Shown here piece by piece: positions 43,658-53,846 of a stretch of 64,000 bases of DNA. Origin of the DNA: Desulforhabdus sp. TSK (lineage in GTDB: Bacteria; Desulfobacterota; Syntrophobacteria; Syntrophobacterales; Syntrophobacteraceae); assembly GCF_022836495.1 (NCBI RefSeq), contig NZ_BQXM01000001.1:124001-188000 (forward strand). Direction: 5' to 3'. Every line of letters starts with the position of its first letter. Position 1 is the stretch's first letter. The notes below the pieces were generated by a model that ran no database searches, was not told where the DNA came from, and saw nothing but the letters and a program-made list of their open reading frames with translations. The position numbers and the translations under genes were made by a program.

Positions 43658-46600
43658 TCAAAAAAAGGGCTCCAGGATGATGAGGGGCAGCTTGAAGGTT
43701 CGTTCCACAAAGCCGAAGAGCCCCGATCCGATGGCCGAGGGCGACAGGGGGATCACGGAGGGATCTTCGATGCTGCCGGAGACCTGGACGGGAAAGGCGA
43801 TGAGGGAATCCCCCAGGGCCTTGCCCACCAGGGGAATGAGGGCAATGATGCGGTCCACGGTCCTCAGGGGAGAGACCAGGACCGTGAAATCCAGAGTCCT
43901 GTTTTCCAGGTCCATGCTGCCGCGCCACGCCATTTTCAGGTAGGGACCGTCGATGAGGCCTTTTTTGAGGGTGAGCTTCCCGTCGGCCAGGGTTCCTTCG
44001 GCATCGATGGAATCGTAGGCGAATCCCTCCTGGGTGAAATCCGGAAACTTGCCCCGATAAATTTCCGTGATATTGACGACGCTCAGAATCTTTGCCAGCA
44101 AGCCCATGCGATAGATGCGGCCCTTGTAGGCCTTGAATTCCAGATCGCCGTTCAAATCCCGCAGGAGGTTCATTTCCCCTGCGGCGGCCTTCAGGTCCCC
44201 TTTGAGATCGAATCGCCCGGTGATCAGACCGTCTTTGTTCCACAGGCAGGAGAGTGTGGGAGGAAAGTCGAGGTTTTCGACGTTCGGTTTGACTTCAAGC
44301 CGGTAGTCCCTGGGTGAGAACCGGATCGTTCCAGGTGTGGGAATCCCGCAGAGGCTCCCTTCCTCGAAGTCGATCTTTGTTTCATCCCCTCGTCGCGTGA
44401 TCCTGGCCCCAACGTTGCTCCAGGTAAGTGTACCGAAGGTGAACCGGCCCGCTTTGAGCGTCGCGTTTCCCTGCAGAGTCAATGGCTGCGTCTCGGGTGC
44501 GGGTGTTCGGACTCCGGATTTTTTCTTGTCGCTGCGGTCTTCCGTCAGGTGCTGGAGCTGCTCCCAGTCCAGAGCGTCGGCCGAAAGATCCAGATTGACG
44601 ATGAAGCCTTCCGCGGAAAAATCCACGTTCCCCTGAAAATTCAGAGTGCTGCCGGCCCATGTGCTTTGAGACGACTGGATGTGGATTTGGCGACCGGCAG
44701 CTTCGAGTGCTGCCCGTTCGATGGTGATGGGCTGCTTCAGCTTGCCCTTATACTGGAATCCTTCGATGGAGAACTTGCCACTGGCCTTGGATTCCAGGGG
44801 CGCCTCCAAAGAAAAATGCGCCTCGAAATTTCCTTCGAGGGTGCCCGTAAAATGGGGATTTTTGGCCAGCAAACCGTCCACGCTGGACCGTTTCAGCGTG
44901 CCGGCAAAGGACAGGTCGAATTCTCCCCGGCTCCAGAGCAGGGAGAGGGACGCATCGGAGCTGGCGTCTTTCACGGCGATCTTATTGATGGTCAGCGCCT
45001 CGGGTTCATGCGTCACATCGAGGTCTACCGTCGTGCCGTTGTTGCCGGTCATCTGGCCGGCGAAAGAGATCGCTCCCCCTCGAGCCCAGCTGAATTTTGC
45101 CCCGGTGAAACGCAGGGGAGATTGAAGTCTGAAAGGGTCGGGCAGCTGGATGAGGTTGGACAGGTAGGCGTTGCCCGCCTCTCCGACCTCGCCCCCCAGG
45201 GTCAGGTTGACTCCGCGAAGGCCCTGGGTGTACCCCTGAAAAACGCCCGACCCCGTCAGGGTGGTGTCCAGGATGCGAGCAGAACAGTCGTAAAAGGAAA
45301 GCCTCTCCTGGTTGACCTCCACCCGGCCCGTCTTCACCCCGAGGGAATCCGGGAGGAAGGAGGTTTTCATCAGGAAGTTCTCGGGCCTCCCCCTGGCTTC
45401 AAATACCCAGTCCCTGGGTTGGAGCACCGGCCCTTTGAGGTTGAGGGAGTCCAGCCAGAGGACTCCCTTCATGGATTCAAAGTCTTTGAGGAAATTCTTC
45501 ACGGCGCCGTGGGTCAGGAGCCACGGGTAGATTTCGTCGAGGTCCACGCGGGATTTTCCCGTGGAGCCGACTTCCAGGGTGACTTTGCCTCCCCATTGCA
45601 CTCCGACGGAAACATCCGAGAGCTGCGATTTGCCCACGCTGCCGCTCGCGGATTTTACCTGGACGGCATTGCCATGATAAGCGAACGTTCCTCCCTGAAG
45701 GTCGAAGGGAACAGGAAGCCTGCGATAGTGAGACTTCAGGCTGAATGAGGTGATGTCGAGGTCCGTCTTGACGGCGTCGAGGCTTTCGCCCAGGACTAGG
45801 CGGCCCGCCGCCCGGCCCTGGATGTTCTCCATGAGGCGCATTTCCCGCAGGAACGGCTCGTATTTCACCACGCGCTCCAGTATGGGAGGCAACTGCACGA
45901 GGTCTGCATCCAGGCTGATGTCCAGGTGGAAAGGAGCGGGCTTGTCTTCCCTTTTGAGTCCAACCACCAGGGTGCCTTCCCTGCCGAAGGATTTTTTTGC
46001 CCGGCCCTCCAGCCCGTTTCCGTGCAGAACGCTGTTTGAGATGAGCACCTCGCCTTTGGCGTCCTGCACTTCAAGTTCGATCTTGGGGACGACAATCGTT
46101 CCACCGATCATGTTGCCACGGATGACCATGTGATCCAGTTTCTTGAGGTCATCGAACTGGGTTCCCTGGATGTCGAAAGTGATGCGGGGCACCTGGCCGG
46201 CCCGTATGATCTCGAAAACCTTGGCGAGGGCTTCGTCTTTGCCGCCGAGGGCCAGCAGGACCTTACGGAGGCCTGCGGCGTCGATCTCGCTGCCTGCCAG
46301 GTTCAGGCTCACGAGAGGTGCCTGGGAGTCACGAAAATACTTGCATGTCAGGCCACCCCGGGGCGTGTCGAACTGAAGCTGGGAGAGGACCACCTCCAGT
46401 TGATTGTTGCCGCTTTGAATGGAGCCCTCGAGTTTTCCGCCCTTGAGGATGATCGGTTCATGGTTTTGCCGCAGCTTGAGAGAAGGAACGGACCCTTTGA
46501 ACTGGGAACGGAAAGTTCCGGGTCCGTCGCTTTCGAAGGTAACCTCCAGGTCTGCTTCGCCCTCCTCCACCTGGCAGGTGGCGGCAGGGAAGAAGAAGTC

Positions 46601-47359
46601 CGTCAGTCTGTGAGGGATGAGGCGCGTGAGGACCATCTTTCCCTGGCTTTTGAGGGTCTGGGTGGAAAGGGACGACTTGAGGGAGATGGATTCGAAAAGG
46701 TCCGATCTGCACTGAATGTCCAGGCTGGGGTGGTCCGGGGAAAGGCGGATGTTGCCGTGAGCGTCCTTGAACTGGAACCTTGGGGTTGTCCCCTCGAACA
46801 GCGTGAGGCTCCCGTGGGAAAGGGCAATCTTCAGCTCTGGCAGCCTGGAGGCCAGCCCGACCAGAAACTCGACAGCCTTTTCCCTCGCCTGGATGTGCTT
46901 TGCAATGTCTTCAGGGGGTGCCTCCGTCCCTGGGGTCCCCGTCAATTGAAGATTCACTTCGGGGGCGTTGCAAAGGATGAAGGCGATGCGCCCCTCTCCA
47001 CGGATCAACGCAAAGAGGTTGGGAAGGACCTCCAGGGATTCCATGGAGACATTGAACCTTCCTGGAGATGACAGAAGGGGGTAATGAAAAACGACACGCG
47101 GATAAGGGAAGAGGGAGAGGCGCACCTCCCTGTATTGCAGCTCGTAACCCGTTTTGGCACGGAACGCTTCAGTGATTCTCTTGTCGATAAGTTCCATGAG
47201 GCTGGTCCTGGGGATGATCAGCGCGGCTGCGACAGCCAGCACCAGGAGCATTCCCAGAATGCCCGTGAACCAGAGGGCTGCTTTTTTCAGTGGTATTGTC
47301 CTCGCATTGTTTGTGCAACTTCCAAATGACACCGTGCCATGGACTCGCGGGCGAATCAC
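43658..47359 (-). CDS. AsmA-like envelope protein
   Basis: A 1233-residue protein with one N-terminal membrane helix (about 25-47, LWFTGILGMLLVLAVAAALI) and a very long beta-strand-rich periplasmic part, ending in the DUF3971/AsmA_2-type C-terminus (IYRMGLLAKILSVVNITEIY, DGPYLKMAWRGSMDLENRTL, PLVGKALGDSLIAFPVQVSG). AsmA/TamB/YhdP-like proteins bridge the periplasm and carry phospholipids to the outer membrane. Start taken as GTG 47359; a start nearer the helix is possible. Monocistronic. Confidence 0.85.
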   Translation of the reverse strand: MIRPRVHGTVSFGSCTNNARTIPLKKAALWFTGILGMLLVLAVAAALIIPRTSLMELIDKRITEAFRAKTGYELQYREVRLSLFPYPRVVFHYPLLSSPGRFNVSMESLEVLPNLFALIRGEGRIAFILCNAPEVNLQLTGTPGTEAPPEDIAKHIQAREKAVEFLVGLASRLPELKIALSHGSLTLFEGTTPRFQFKDAHGNIRLSPDHPSLDIQCRSDLFESISLKSSLSTQTLKSQGKMVLTRLIPHRLTDFFFPAATCQVEEGEADLEVTFESDGPGTFRSQFKGSVPSLKLRQNHEPIILKGGKLEGSIQSGNNQLEVVLSQLQFDTPRGGLTCKYFRDSQAPLVSLNLAGSEIDAAGLRKVLLALGGKDEALAKVFEIIRAGQVPRITFDIQGTQFDDLKKLDHMVIRGNMIGGTIVVPKIELEVQDAKGEVLISNSVLHGNGLEGRAKKSFGREGTLVVGLKREDKPAPFHLDISLDADLVQLPPILERVVKYEPFLREMRLMENIQGRAAGRLVLGESLDAVKTDLDITSFSLKSHYRRLPVPFDLQGGTFAYHGNAVQVKSASGSVGKSQLSDVSVGVQWGGKVTLEVGSTGKSRVDLDEIYPWLLTHGAVKNFLKDFESMKGVLWLDSLNLKGPVLQPRDWVFEARGRPENFLMKTSFLPDSLGVKTGRVEVNQERLSFYDCSARILDTTLTGSGVFQGYTQGLRGVNLTLGGEVGEAGNAYLSNLIQLPDPFRLQSPLRFTGAKFSWARGGAISFAGQMTGNNGTTVDLDVTHEPEALTINKIAVKDASSDASLSLLWSRGEFDLSFAGTLKRSSVDGLLAKNPHFTGTLEGNFEAHFSLEAPLESKASGKFSIEGFQYKGKLKQPITIERAALEAAGRQIHIQSSQSTWAGSTLNFQGNVDFSAEGFIVNLDLSADALDWEQLQHLTEDRSDKKKSGVRTPAPETQPLTLQGNATLKAGRFTFGTLTWSNVGARITRRGDETKIDFEEGSLCGIPTPGTIRFSPRDYRLEVKPNVENLDFPPTLSCLWNKDGLITGRFDLKGDLKAAAGEMNLLRDLNGDLEFKAYKGRIYRMGLLAKILSVVNITEIYRGKFPDFTQEGFAYDSIDAEGTLADGKLTLKKGLIDGPYLKMAWRGSMDLENRTLDFTVLVSPLRTVDRIIALIPLVGKALGDSLIAFPVQVSGSIEDPSVIPLSPSAIGSGLFGFVERTFKLPLIILEPFF

Positions 47360-47435
47360 CTGAAAGACTCCAGTATGTCGCAGCGAGCGTCATCACCTGG
47401 TCCGGGAGATTTTGAAGTCAATGCTGTTGAGTTAA

Positions 47436-47506
47436 CGTCACCCCGTTGAAAACCGGGGTCCAGAACGTCTCTATTGTCCTGGATTCCGGCTTTCAACGGA
47501 ATGACG
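47436..47506. repeat. CATTCCGG-type inverted repeat
   Basis: CGTCACCCCGTTGAAAACCG on the left and CGGCTTTCAACGGAATGACG on the right form an imperfect palindrome. It lies in the 335-base gap between the AsmA-like gene and ssrA, with nothing else seen except the ssrA promoter. Confidence 0.65.
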
Positions 47507-47629
47507 AAAGCAGGTCAAGTCACCAACATTGGGTTTTGAAGTCCCCCTTTGCAGGGAAATTTCATATTTCCCAGACTATATGATGATTTTCCCTGCGACA
47601 CAATAGGGAGAGAAATGCTGTTGCGATGC

Positions 47630-47657
47630 TTGACTTTATCGTTTCAGTCGTTAAAAT
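47630..47657 (+). promoter_or_regulatory. Promoter of ssrA
   Basis: TTGACT (47630-47635) and TAAAAT (47652-47657) with a 16-base spacer, so transcription starts about 30 bases before the mature tmRNA 5' end. Confidence 0.75.
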
Positions 47658-47693
47658 TCAACTTCTGTCGGAAGCTGTACCAACCATCAAAAA

Positions 47694-48047
47694 GGGGGCG
47701 AAACGGGTTCGACGGAGGTAAGGAAGCTCAAGTTGCATGCCGAGGTCCTGGTTCCTCGTTAAACCATCGGGACAAAAAACAAACGCAGACGATTATTCGT
47801 ATGCTGTAGCCGCGTAAGCGGCTACCGTTTCTCTGGTTTTTTCTTGCGGAACCAGCAGGAGCGTCGACTCAGCGAGATGGTCTTTGGCATGACGCCTGCA
47901 GTGCCAAAGGCGAGATCCTGTAGGCTAGCCTAATGGAAATCCTGCTCGTGGGAGTTCTCCAAGGCGAAACTCAAAACGCGAGATAAGCATGTAGTAACTT
48001 CAGTGGATTACTTTCGGACGCGGGTTCAACTCCCGCCGCCTCCACCA
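47694..48047 (+). ncRNA. ssrA: Transfer-messenger RNA
   Basis: tmRNA frees stalled ribosomes and tags the nascent chain. The acceptor stem is GGGGGCG (47694-47700) with CGCCTCC (48037-48043), then A and CCA at 48045-48047. The 5' part has GGGGGCGAAACGGGTTCGAC and the 3' end GGGTTCAACTCCCGCC (T-arm). The tag frame reads ADDYSYAVAA with stop TAA at 47815-47817; the resume codon is GCA 47785 or one or two codons earlier. Length 354 nt is normal. The island starts directly after it. Confidence 0.96.
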
Positions 48048-48060
48048 ATTACAAAAGACA

Positions 48061-48099
48061 AACCCGTCCGCCAACCGCGTCCGGTTGTGAGACGGTTTT
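48061..48099 (+). terminator. Terminator-like hairpin after ssrA
   Basis: CCGTC..AACCG pairs with CGGTT..GACGG, with one bulge, and is followed by TTTT. It begins 14 bases after the CCA end of tmRNA. Confidence 0.6.
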
Positions 48100-48464
48100 C
48101 CTTCAAATCTTCATCGGCTTACGTCGCTTTTGGTGTTTTTGGCCTTTCGGCATTATCACTCCTTTTTCGGGAAGTCGGCCATATCCCGCTTCTCTTTCGG
48201 CAGAGAATTCTCCGAATTCTTCCCCCCAATCTCCGGACCTCGTCCGGACTCCTGTATCCTTTGATTCAACCGCTGCTCGGCGATTTCGCCAGCCTGCGCG
48301 TGACCGCAAGCGGACAGGTCGGCAAATGCTGAAAAACCTGCCAACCTTCCACTTTCCACCTGCATTTGCACCTGCTATATTGAAGGCCGTGATTGTACGT
48401 TGGCAAATTGCGTTCGCTCGCTGGCATTAAACCGTTAGCGTACCAGGAATTGAGGCAAACCAAT
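48100..48464. other. Gap between ssrA and the R-M genes
   Basis: About 365 bases. Short frames on both strands are not convincing; there is no integrase here. It should hold the promoter of the XRE-hsdR-hsdM operon. Possibly decayed island edge. Confidence 0.45.
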
Positions 48465-48674
48465 ATGGCAAAGGCACCGGAAAATTTTGCGGAGACGGTC
48501 AAAGAGGTCCGCCAACAACTGGGGCTCAGCCAGGAAGAGCTGGCCCACGAGCTGGGCGTGAGTTTTTCCACGATCAACCGCTGGGAAAACAGCAAGACGG
48601 TTCCCTTCAAACTGGCGAGGAGGCAGTTTGAAGCTTTTTGTGAGCGGATGAAAGAACAGGGGAAGTTGGCCTGA
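48465..48674 (+). CDS. XRE-family helix-turn-helix regulator
   Basis: A 69-residue protein that is almost only an HTH_3 domain: [20 protein letters not shown] then [19 protein letters not shown] 48465 follows GAGG; the frame opens upstream to 48393. Its stop overlaps the hsdR start (TGATG), so it is co-translated with the restriction gene and is a candidate control protein for the R-M operon. Confidence 0.88.
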   Translation: MAKAPENFAETVKEVRQQLGLSQEELAHELGVSFSTINRWENSKTVPFKLARRQFEAFCERMKEQGKLA

Positions 48675-51058
48675 TGAACAAAAAACAGCTTTCCGAACGC
48701 GATATCTGCACAAAGTACATTACACCCGCCCTGGAGAAGGCGGGCTGGGATGTCACGACCCAGGTCCGTGAAGAGTTTCCTCTCACCAAGGGACGCATCA
48801 TCGTGCGTGGCATGCTGCATACCCGCGCCAGGCAAAAGCGCGCCGATTATGTCCTGTTTTACAAGCCGAATATTCCCATTGCCATTATCGAAGCCAAGGA
48901 CAACAACCACACTGTTGGTGATGGCATGCAACAGGCGTTGGGCTATGCCGACATGCTGCAAGTGCCGTTTGTGTTCAGCTCCAACGGCGATGGGTTCCTG
49001 TTTCACAACAAGATTGCCTCAGACGGTGTTATAGAGCGTGAGCTTGCACTCCACGAATTCCCCGCTGCGGAAACGCTGTGGCAATGGTGGGCGCAGCACC
49101 GTGGCCTGAACGATCAGCAGAATGCACTGATCACGCAGGATTATTTCAGCGACGGCAGCAATAAAAGTCCCCGCTATTACCAGCTGCTGGCCATTAATAA
49201 GACCATTGAGGCAATCGCTCGCGGCCAGAATCGTATCCTGCTGGTCATGGCCACCGGCACCGGCAAGACCTTCACCGCCTTTCAGATCATCTGGCGGTTG
49301 TGGAAGTCCAAGGCGAAAAAACGCATCCTGTTTCTTGCCGACCGCAATATTCTCATCGACCAGACTATGACCAACGACTTCAAGCCGTTCGGCTCGGCCA
49401 TGACCAAGATCCAGAAGCGGCAGGCCAACAAGTCCTACGAGATTTACCTTTCCCTCTATCAGGCCGTCACCGGCAACGAGGAAGAGAAAAACATCTACCG
49501 GCAGTTCAGCCCTGACTTTTTCGATCTCATCATCATTGATGAATGCCATCGGGGCAGCGCAGCCGCCGATTCGGCCTGGCGGGAAATCCTCGAATACTTT
49601 ACCTCCGCCACCCAGATCGGTCTTACCGCCACGCCCAAGGAGACCAAAGAAGTCTCCAACATCGACTACTTTGGCGACCCCATCTATACCTACAGTCTCC
49701 GGCAGGGAATTGACGACGGCTTTCTGGCCCCCTACAAGGTCGTGCGCATCGATCTCGACCGGGATTTGACGGGTTGGCGGCCCGACAAAGGGATGATCGA
49801 CAAGTACGGCAACGAGATCGAGGATCGCATTTACAATCAGAAGGATTTCGACAAGACCCTGGTCCTTGAGCAGCGCACCCTCCTGGTGGCAAAAAAGATC
49901 ACTGAGTTTCTCAGGCAGACCAACCGCTTCGACAAGGCCATCGTCTTCTGTGAAAACATCGACCATGCCGAGCGCATGCGCCAGGCCCTGGTCAATGAAA
50001 ACGCCGACCTGGTGGCGCAGAACAGCAAATACGTCATGCGCATCACCGGCGACAACGAGGAAGGCAAGGCCGAGCTCGACAACTTCATCTTTCCGGAGAG
50101 CAAATACCCGGTTATTGCCACCACCTCCAAGCTGATGACTACCGGCGTGGACGCGCAGACCTGCAAACTCATCGTGCTCGACCAGCGCATCCAATCCATG
50201 ACCGAGTTCAAGCAGATCATCGGGCGCGGCACCCGCATCAACGAAGATTACGGCAAGTACTACTTCACCATTATCGACTTCAAAAAGGCGACCGAGCTGT
50301 TTGCCGATCCTGATTTCGACGGCGATCCGGTGCAGATTTACGAACCCAGCGGGGATCAGTCACCGGTGCCGCCGGATGTTCCCGTTGATCCCGAAGTTGG
50401 CGGTGGCGTCACTTACCCGGAACCCGGCGAGGATCAGGAGTGGACCGGCGTCGCCGAACCCGGCCCCGAAGAGGTTGGTGGCGGAGTTCGCCGTTATGTG
50501 GTGGCCAATGTCGAGGTCAAGGTCGCTGCAGAGCGGGTCCAGTACTTCGATGCCAACGGCAAACTGATCACTGAATCCCTTAAGGACTACACCCGCAAGG
50601 CCCTGTCCGGGGAATATGCCTCCCTCGACGATTTCCTCCGCCGCTGGAGGCGCACCGAGAAGAAGCAGGCCATCATCGATGAGCTCTCAGAACAAGGGGT
50701 GTTCTTCGATGCCCTTGCCGATGAGATCGGACGGCAATCCGGCAAAGAATTTGATCCCTTCGACCTGGTCTGCCACGTCGCTTGGGATATGCCGCCCCTC
50801 ACCCGCAAGGAGCGGGCTGAACAGGTGAAGAAGCGCAACTACTTCACCCAATACGGAGAGCAGGCCCGCCGCGTGCTGGAAGCCCTCCTCGACAAGTACG
50901 CCGATGAAGGCGTGGCCCACATCGAAGAGACGCAGATTCTCACCGTTGCCCCCTTTACCCAATTCGGCACCCCCCTGGAAATCATCCGCGCCTTTGGTGG
51001 GCTGAATCAGTATCAGCAGGCTGTCAACGAGCTGGAGCAGGCCCTCTATAGCGCCTGA
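48674..51058 (+). CDS. hsdR: Type I restriction enzyme, R subunit (EcoEI-like)
   Basis: A 794-residue translocase-nuclease. The nuclease site is PD-(D/E)xK with RADYVLF (Asp58) and IIEAKD (Glu73, Lys75). The SF2 helicase part has ATGTGKT at 193-199, IIIDECH (289-292, a DECH box), [13 protein letters not shown], and QIIGRGTRI. The C-terminal domain after 600 is of the EcoEI_R type ([20 protein letters not shown]). It cuts DNA after collision of translocating complexes. Overlaps the XRE gene; hsdM is 26 bases downstream. Confidence 0.95.
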   Translation: MNKKQLSERDICTKYITPALEKAGWDVTTQVREEFPLTKGRIIVRGMLHTRARQKRADYVLFYKPNIPIAIIEAKDNNHTVGDGMQQALGYADMLQVPFVFSSNGDGFLFHNKIASDGVIERELALHEFPAAETLWQWWAQHRGLNDQQNALITQDYFSDGSNKSPRYYQLLAINKTIEAIARGQNRILLVMATGTGKTFTAFQIIWRLWKSKAKKRILFLADRNILIDQTMTNDFKPFGSAMTKIQKRQANKSYEIYLSLYQAVTGNEEEKNIYRQFSPDFFDLIIIDECHRGSAAADSAWREILEYFTSATQIGLTATPKETKEVSNIDYFGDPIYTYSLRQGIDDGFLAPYKVVRIDLDRDLTGWRPDKGMIDKYGNEIEDRIYNQKDFDKTLVLEQRTLLVAKKITEFLRQTNRFDKAIVFCENIDHAERMRQALVNENADLVAQNSKYVMRITGDNEEGKAELDNFIFPESKYPVIATTSKLMTTGVDAQTCKLIVLDQRIQSMTEFKQIIGRGTRINEDYGKYYFTIIDFKKATELFADPDFDGDPVQIYEPSGDQSPVPPDVPVDPEVGGGVTYPEPGEDQEWTGVAEPGPEEVGGGVRRYVVANVEVKVAAERVQYFDANGKLITESLKDYTRKALSGEYASLDDFLRRWRRTEKKQAIIDELSEQGVFFDALADEIGRQSGKEFDPFDLVCHVAWDMPPLTRKERAEQVKKRNYFTQYGEQARRVLEALLDKYADEGVAHIEETQILTVAPFTQFGTPLEIIRAFGGLNQYQQAVNELEQALYSA

Positions 51059-51084
51059 CAAAAGGAACTGGAGATAAAACCGCT

Positions 51085-52563
51085 ATGTCACTCACCACCC
51101 TGATCAAGGCCATTCAGGATATCATGCGCAAGGATGTCGGCGTCGATGGCGACGCTCAGCGCATCAGCCAGATGGTCTGGCTGATTTTCCTGAAGATCTT
51201 CGACGACAAGGAACAGGAGTGGCAGTTCACCGTGCCCGGCTACAAGTCGCCGCTGCCCAGCCGTTTCCGCTGGTCCAGCTGGGCCAAGAACCCCGAGGGG
51301 ATGACCGGTGAGGAGCTGATCGACTTCGTCAACAATGACCTCTTCCCGGCGCTCAAGAAACTGGCCACCGCCGCCGGTGTTACGTCCCATGGCAAAGTGG
51401 TCGGCTCGGTGTTCGAGGACGCCTACAACTACATGAAGTCCGGTACCCTGCTGCGCCAGGTGATCAACACCATCGAAGAGGATGTGGACTTCAACAAATC
51501 CGGCGACCGTCACCTGTTCAACGACATCTACGAAAAGATCCTCGCCGACCTGCAATCGGCCGGGAACGCTGGCGAATACTATACCCCCCGCGCCGTCACC
51601 CGGTTCATGGTCGACATGCTCGACCCCCAACTCGGGCAATCCATCCTCGACCCGGCCTGCGGCACCGGCGGCTTTCTGACCTGCGCCATCAAGCATCTGA
51701 ACAAGCAGGTCAAAACCGCCGACGACCGCAAGCGCCTGCAGGACTGTATCCACGGCGTGGAGAAGAAGCCGCTACCTCACATGCTGGCCATGACCAACAT
51801 GATGCTGCACGGCATCGACGTACCCACCAACGTCCGCCACGACAATACCCTGAGCCGCCCGCTCAAGGATTACGGCCCCCGCGATCGGGTAGACCTGATC
51901 ATCACCAATCCGCCCTTCGGTGGCATGGAAGAGGACGGCATCGAGAACAACTTCCCGCGCAAATACCAGACCCGCGAGACAGCCGACCTCTTCATGGCGC
52001 TGATCATGCATCTCTTGAAGCACGACACCGGCAAGGCCGCCGTGGTCCTGCCAGACGGCTTTCTGTTCGGCGAGGGGACCAAAACCACCCTCAAGCGCGA
52101 GCTGCTGGAGGAGTTCAATCTGCACACCATCGTGCGCCTGCCCAAAGGGGTGTTCAGCCCCTACACCAGTATCGCCACCAACATCCTTTTTTTCGAGAAA
52201 GGCGGGCCTACGAAAGATGTCTGGTTCTTCGAGCACCCGTATCCTGAGGGCTACAAGTCCTACTCCCGCTCTAAGCCCCTGACCATCGCCGAGTTCGATC
52301 TCGAAAAGGCCTGGTGGGGCGGATCCGGGCGCAAAGGGCGCAAGACCACCGAGCAGGCCTGGAAGGTCTCGGCCAAGGAGCTGGCCGAGCGCACCTACAA
52401 CCTGGATTGCAAGAACCCGCACGAGGTGGAGGTCAACCACCGCGATCCGGAAGAGCTGATGGCCGAATACCAGCAGATCGTCCAACAGCTCGAAGCGGCG
52501 CAGGCAGCCTTGAAGAGCGAGCTGATAGCCTGCCTCTCATCAAATAAGCGGAGCAAGGCATGA
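51085..52563 (+). CDS. hsdM: Type I modification methyltransferase, M subunit
   Basis: A 492-residue N6-adenine methylase: N-terminal HsdM helical domain (RISQMVWLIFLKIFDD), GEYYTPRAVTRFMVDMLDP, SAM motif DPACGTGGFL at 189-198 and catalytic NPPFGG at 275-280. With HsdS it methylates the target and with HsdR it restricts. It overlaps the RhuM gene by 4 bases. Confidence 0.96.
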   Translation: MSLTTLIKAIQDIMRKDVGVDGDAQRISQMVWLIFLKIFDDKEQEWQFTVPGYKSPLPSRFRWSSWAKNPEGMTGEELIDFVNNDLFPALKKLATAAGVTSHGKVVGSVFEDAYNYMKSGTLLRQVINTIEEDVDFNKSGDRHLFNDIYEKILADLQSAGNAGEYYTPRAVTRFMVDMLDPQLGQSILDPACGTGGFLTCAIKHLNKQVKTADDRKRLQDCIHGVEKKPLPHMLAMTNMMLHGIDVPTNVRHDNTLSRPLKDYGPRDRVDLIITNPPFGGMEEDGIENNFPRKYQTRETADLFMALIMHLLKHDTGKAAVVLPDGFLFGEGTKTTLKRELLEEFNLHTIVRLPKGVFSPYTSIATNILFFEKGGPTKDVWFFEHPYPEGYKSYSRSKPLTIAEFDLEKAWWGGSGRKGRKTTEQAWKVSAKELAERTYNLDCKNPHEVEVNHRDPEELMAEYQQIVQQLEAAQAALKSELIACLSSNKRSKA

Positions 52564-53618
52564 GCAGGAAGAAACAATCCGGCAAGGAAGTATCCATTGT
52601 CCGCTCCTCGGCTGCCGAATACCTCACCTTTGTCGCCGCCAGTGGCAGCGGTGGTGTCGAAGCGGTTTACGCCGATGAGAGTATCTGGCTGTCCCAGAAA
52701 ATGATGGCCACGCTCTACGACGTGAACGTGCGCACGGTGAACGAACACCTGAAAAAAATCTTTTCCGACAGCGAGTTGCAGGAAGATTCAGTTATCCGGA
52801 AATTCCGGATAACTGCCGCCGACGGCAAGAGTTACAACACCCTGCACTACAAGCTGCCTGCCATCATCGCCGTGGGTTACAAGGTCAACTCCGAACGGGC
52901 CGTTCAGTTTCGCAAGTGGGCCACCACCATCATCGAGGAGTACACTATCAAGGCCTACGTCATGGATGACGAGCGCATTAAAAGCGGCGGCTCCATCCTT
53001 ACGGAACAGTACTTTGAAGAACAGCTCCAGCGTATCCGCGAGATCCGCCTCTCCGAGCGCAAGTTCTACCAGAAGATCACCGACATCTACGCTACAGCCA
53101 TCGACTATGACGTCACCGCTCAGGCCACCAAGCGCTTTTTCGCCACCGTGCAGAACAAACTCCACTGGGCCATCCACGGCCAGACGGCGGCGGAGGTCGT
53201 CATCAACCGCGCAAATGCCGAAAAACAGCACATGGGCCTGACCACCTGGAAGGATGCCCCGAAAGGGAAAATCCAGAAGTTCGACGTCAGCGTGGCCAAG
53301 AACTACCTGACCGAAGATGAAATGGTACAACTGACACGGTTGGTCAACGCCTACCTGGATGTGGCCGAAGACATGGCCTTGCGCAAGATCCCCATGACCA
53401 TGCAGGACTGGGAAACCCGCCTGAACAAGTTTATTGAAGCCACCGACCGTGAAATTTTGCAGGCTGCTGGCAAGGTCACAGCGGAGATCACCAGGGCCCA
53501 CGCTGAAAGCGAGTTCGAGAAATACCGCATCGTGCAGGACCGGCTGTTTGAAAGTGACTTCGACCGGATGCTGAAGCAGATCGAGGCCGTTCAAAAACCG
53601 GGGGACGGCTATGAATAA
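52560..53618 (+). CDS. RhuM-family protein inside the R-M operon
   Basis: A 352-residue cytosolic protein. The N-terminal half has the RhuM pattern: ADESIWLSQKMMATLYDVNV, RTVNEHLKKIFSDSEL, VIRKFRITAADGKSYNTLHY and YKVNSERAVQFRKWA. A second conserved block is AIDYDVTAQATKRFFATVQN and KNYLTEDEM. RhuM was described as a virulence factor in Salmonella and is often found inside type I R-M operons; its action is unknown. It is coupled to hsdM by ATGA. Confidence 0.92.
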   Translation: MSRKKQSGKEVSIVRSSAAEYLTFVAASGSGGVEAVYADESIWLSQKMMATLYDVNVRTVNEHLKKIFSDSELQEDSVIRKFRITAADGKSYNTLHYKLPAIIAVGYKVNSERAVQFRKWATTIIEEYTIKAYVMDDERIKSGGSILTEQYFEEQLQRIREIRLSERKFYQKITDIYATAIDYDVTAQATKRFFATVQNKLHWAIHGQTAAEVVINRANAEKQHMGLTTWKDAPKGKIQKFDVSVAKNYLTEDEMVQLTRLVNAYLDVAEDMALRKIPMTMQDWETRLNKFIEATDREILQAAGKVTAEITRAHAESEFEKYRIVQDRLFESDFDRMLKQIEAVQKPGDGYE

Positions 53619-53630
53619 CGGGATGGTCTC

Positions 53631-53654
53631 ACACGAAGGCACGAAGACACGAAG
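53631..53654 (-). repeat. CTTCGTG heptamer repeat, copy 1
   Basis: Three ACACGAAGG/CACGAAGA-type units just after the RhuM gene. Its reverse complement is the same as the copy at 55577-55601. Confidence 0.75.
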
Positions 53655-53719
53655 AAAAAAAGATTTTTGTGACCGTCATACCCGTGCAGGTGGGTATCCA
53701 GTCCTACAACGGTCATTTA

Positions 53720-53786
53720 TCCAACAGCTTGTTGGACAATTTGCCCGGCTCCATCGGGCATTTGTGCCACAGGTTGTGGCACAAAT
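53720..53786. promoter_or_regulatory. Three consecutive hairpins between rhuM and hsdS
   Basis: Stem 1: TCCAACA (53720-53726) with TGTTGGA (53730-53736). Stem 2: GCCCG (53743-53747) with CGGGC (53755-53759). Stem 3: TTTGTGCCACA (53761-53771) with its exact complement (53775-53785), extended by an A-T pair. The loops are 3-7 bases. A small open frame (53611-53856) runs through all three but shows no family. Role unknown; it sits in the leader of hsdS. Confidence 0.6.
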
Positions 53787-53846
53787 CATCGACTTCATAA
53801 AAGTGCAGCAGCCTGTTGCACTATTTCCAGCCACTCAGACCAGAAA

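Noticed and set aside
48003-48332. Frames just after ssrA on both strands
   Set aside because: The plus frame starts inside tmRNA and the minus frames have no recognisable content.
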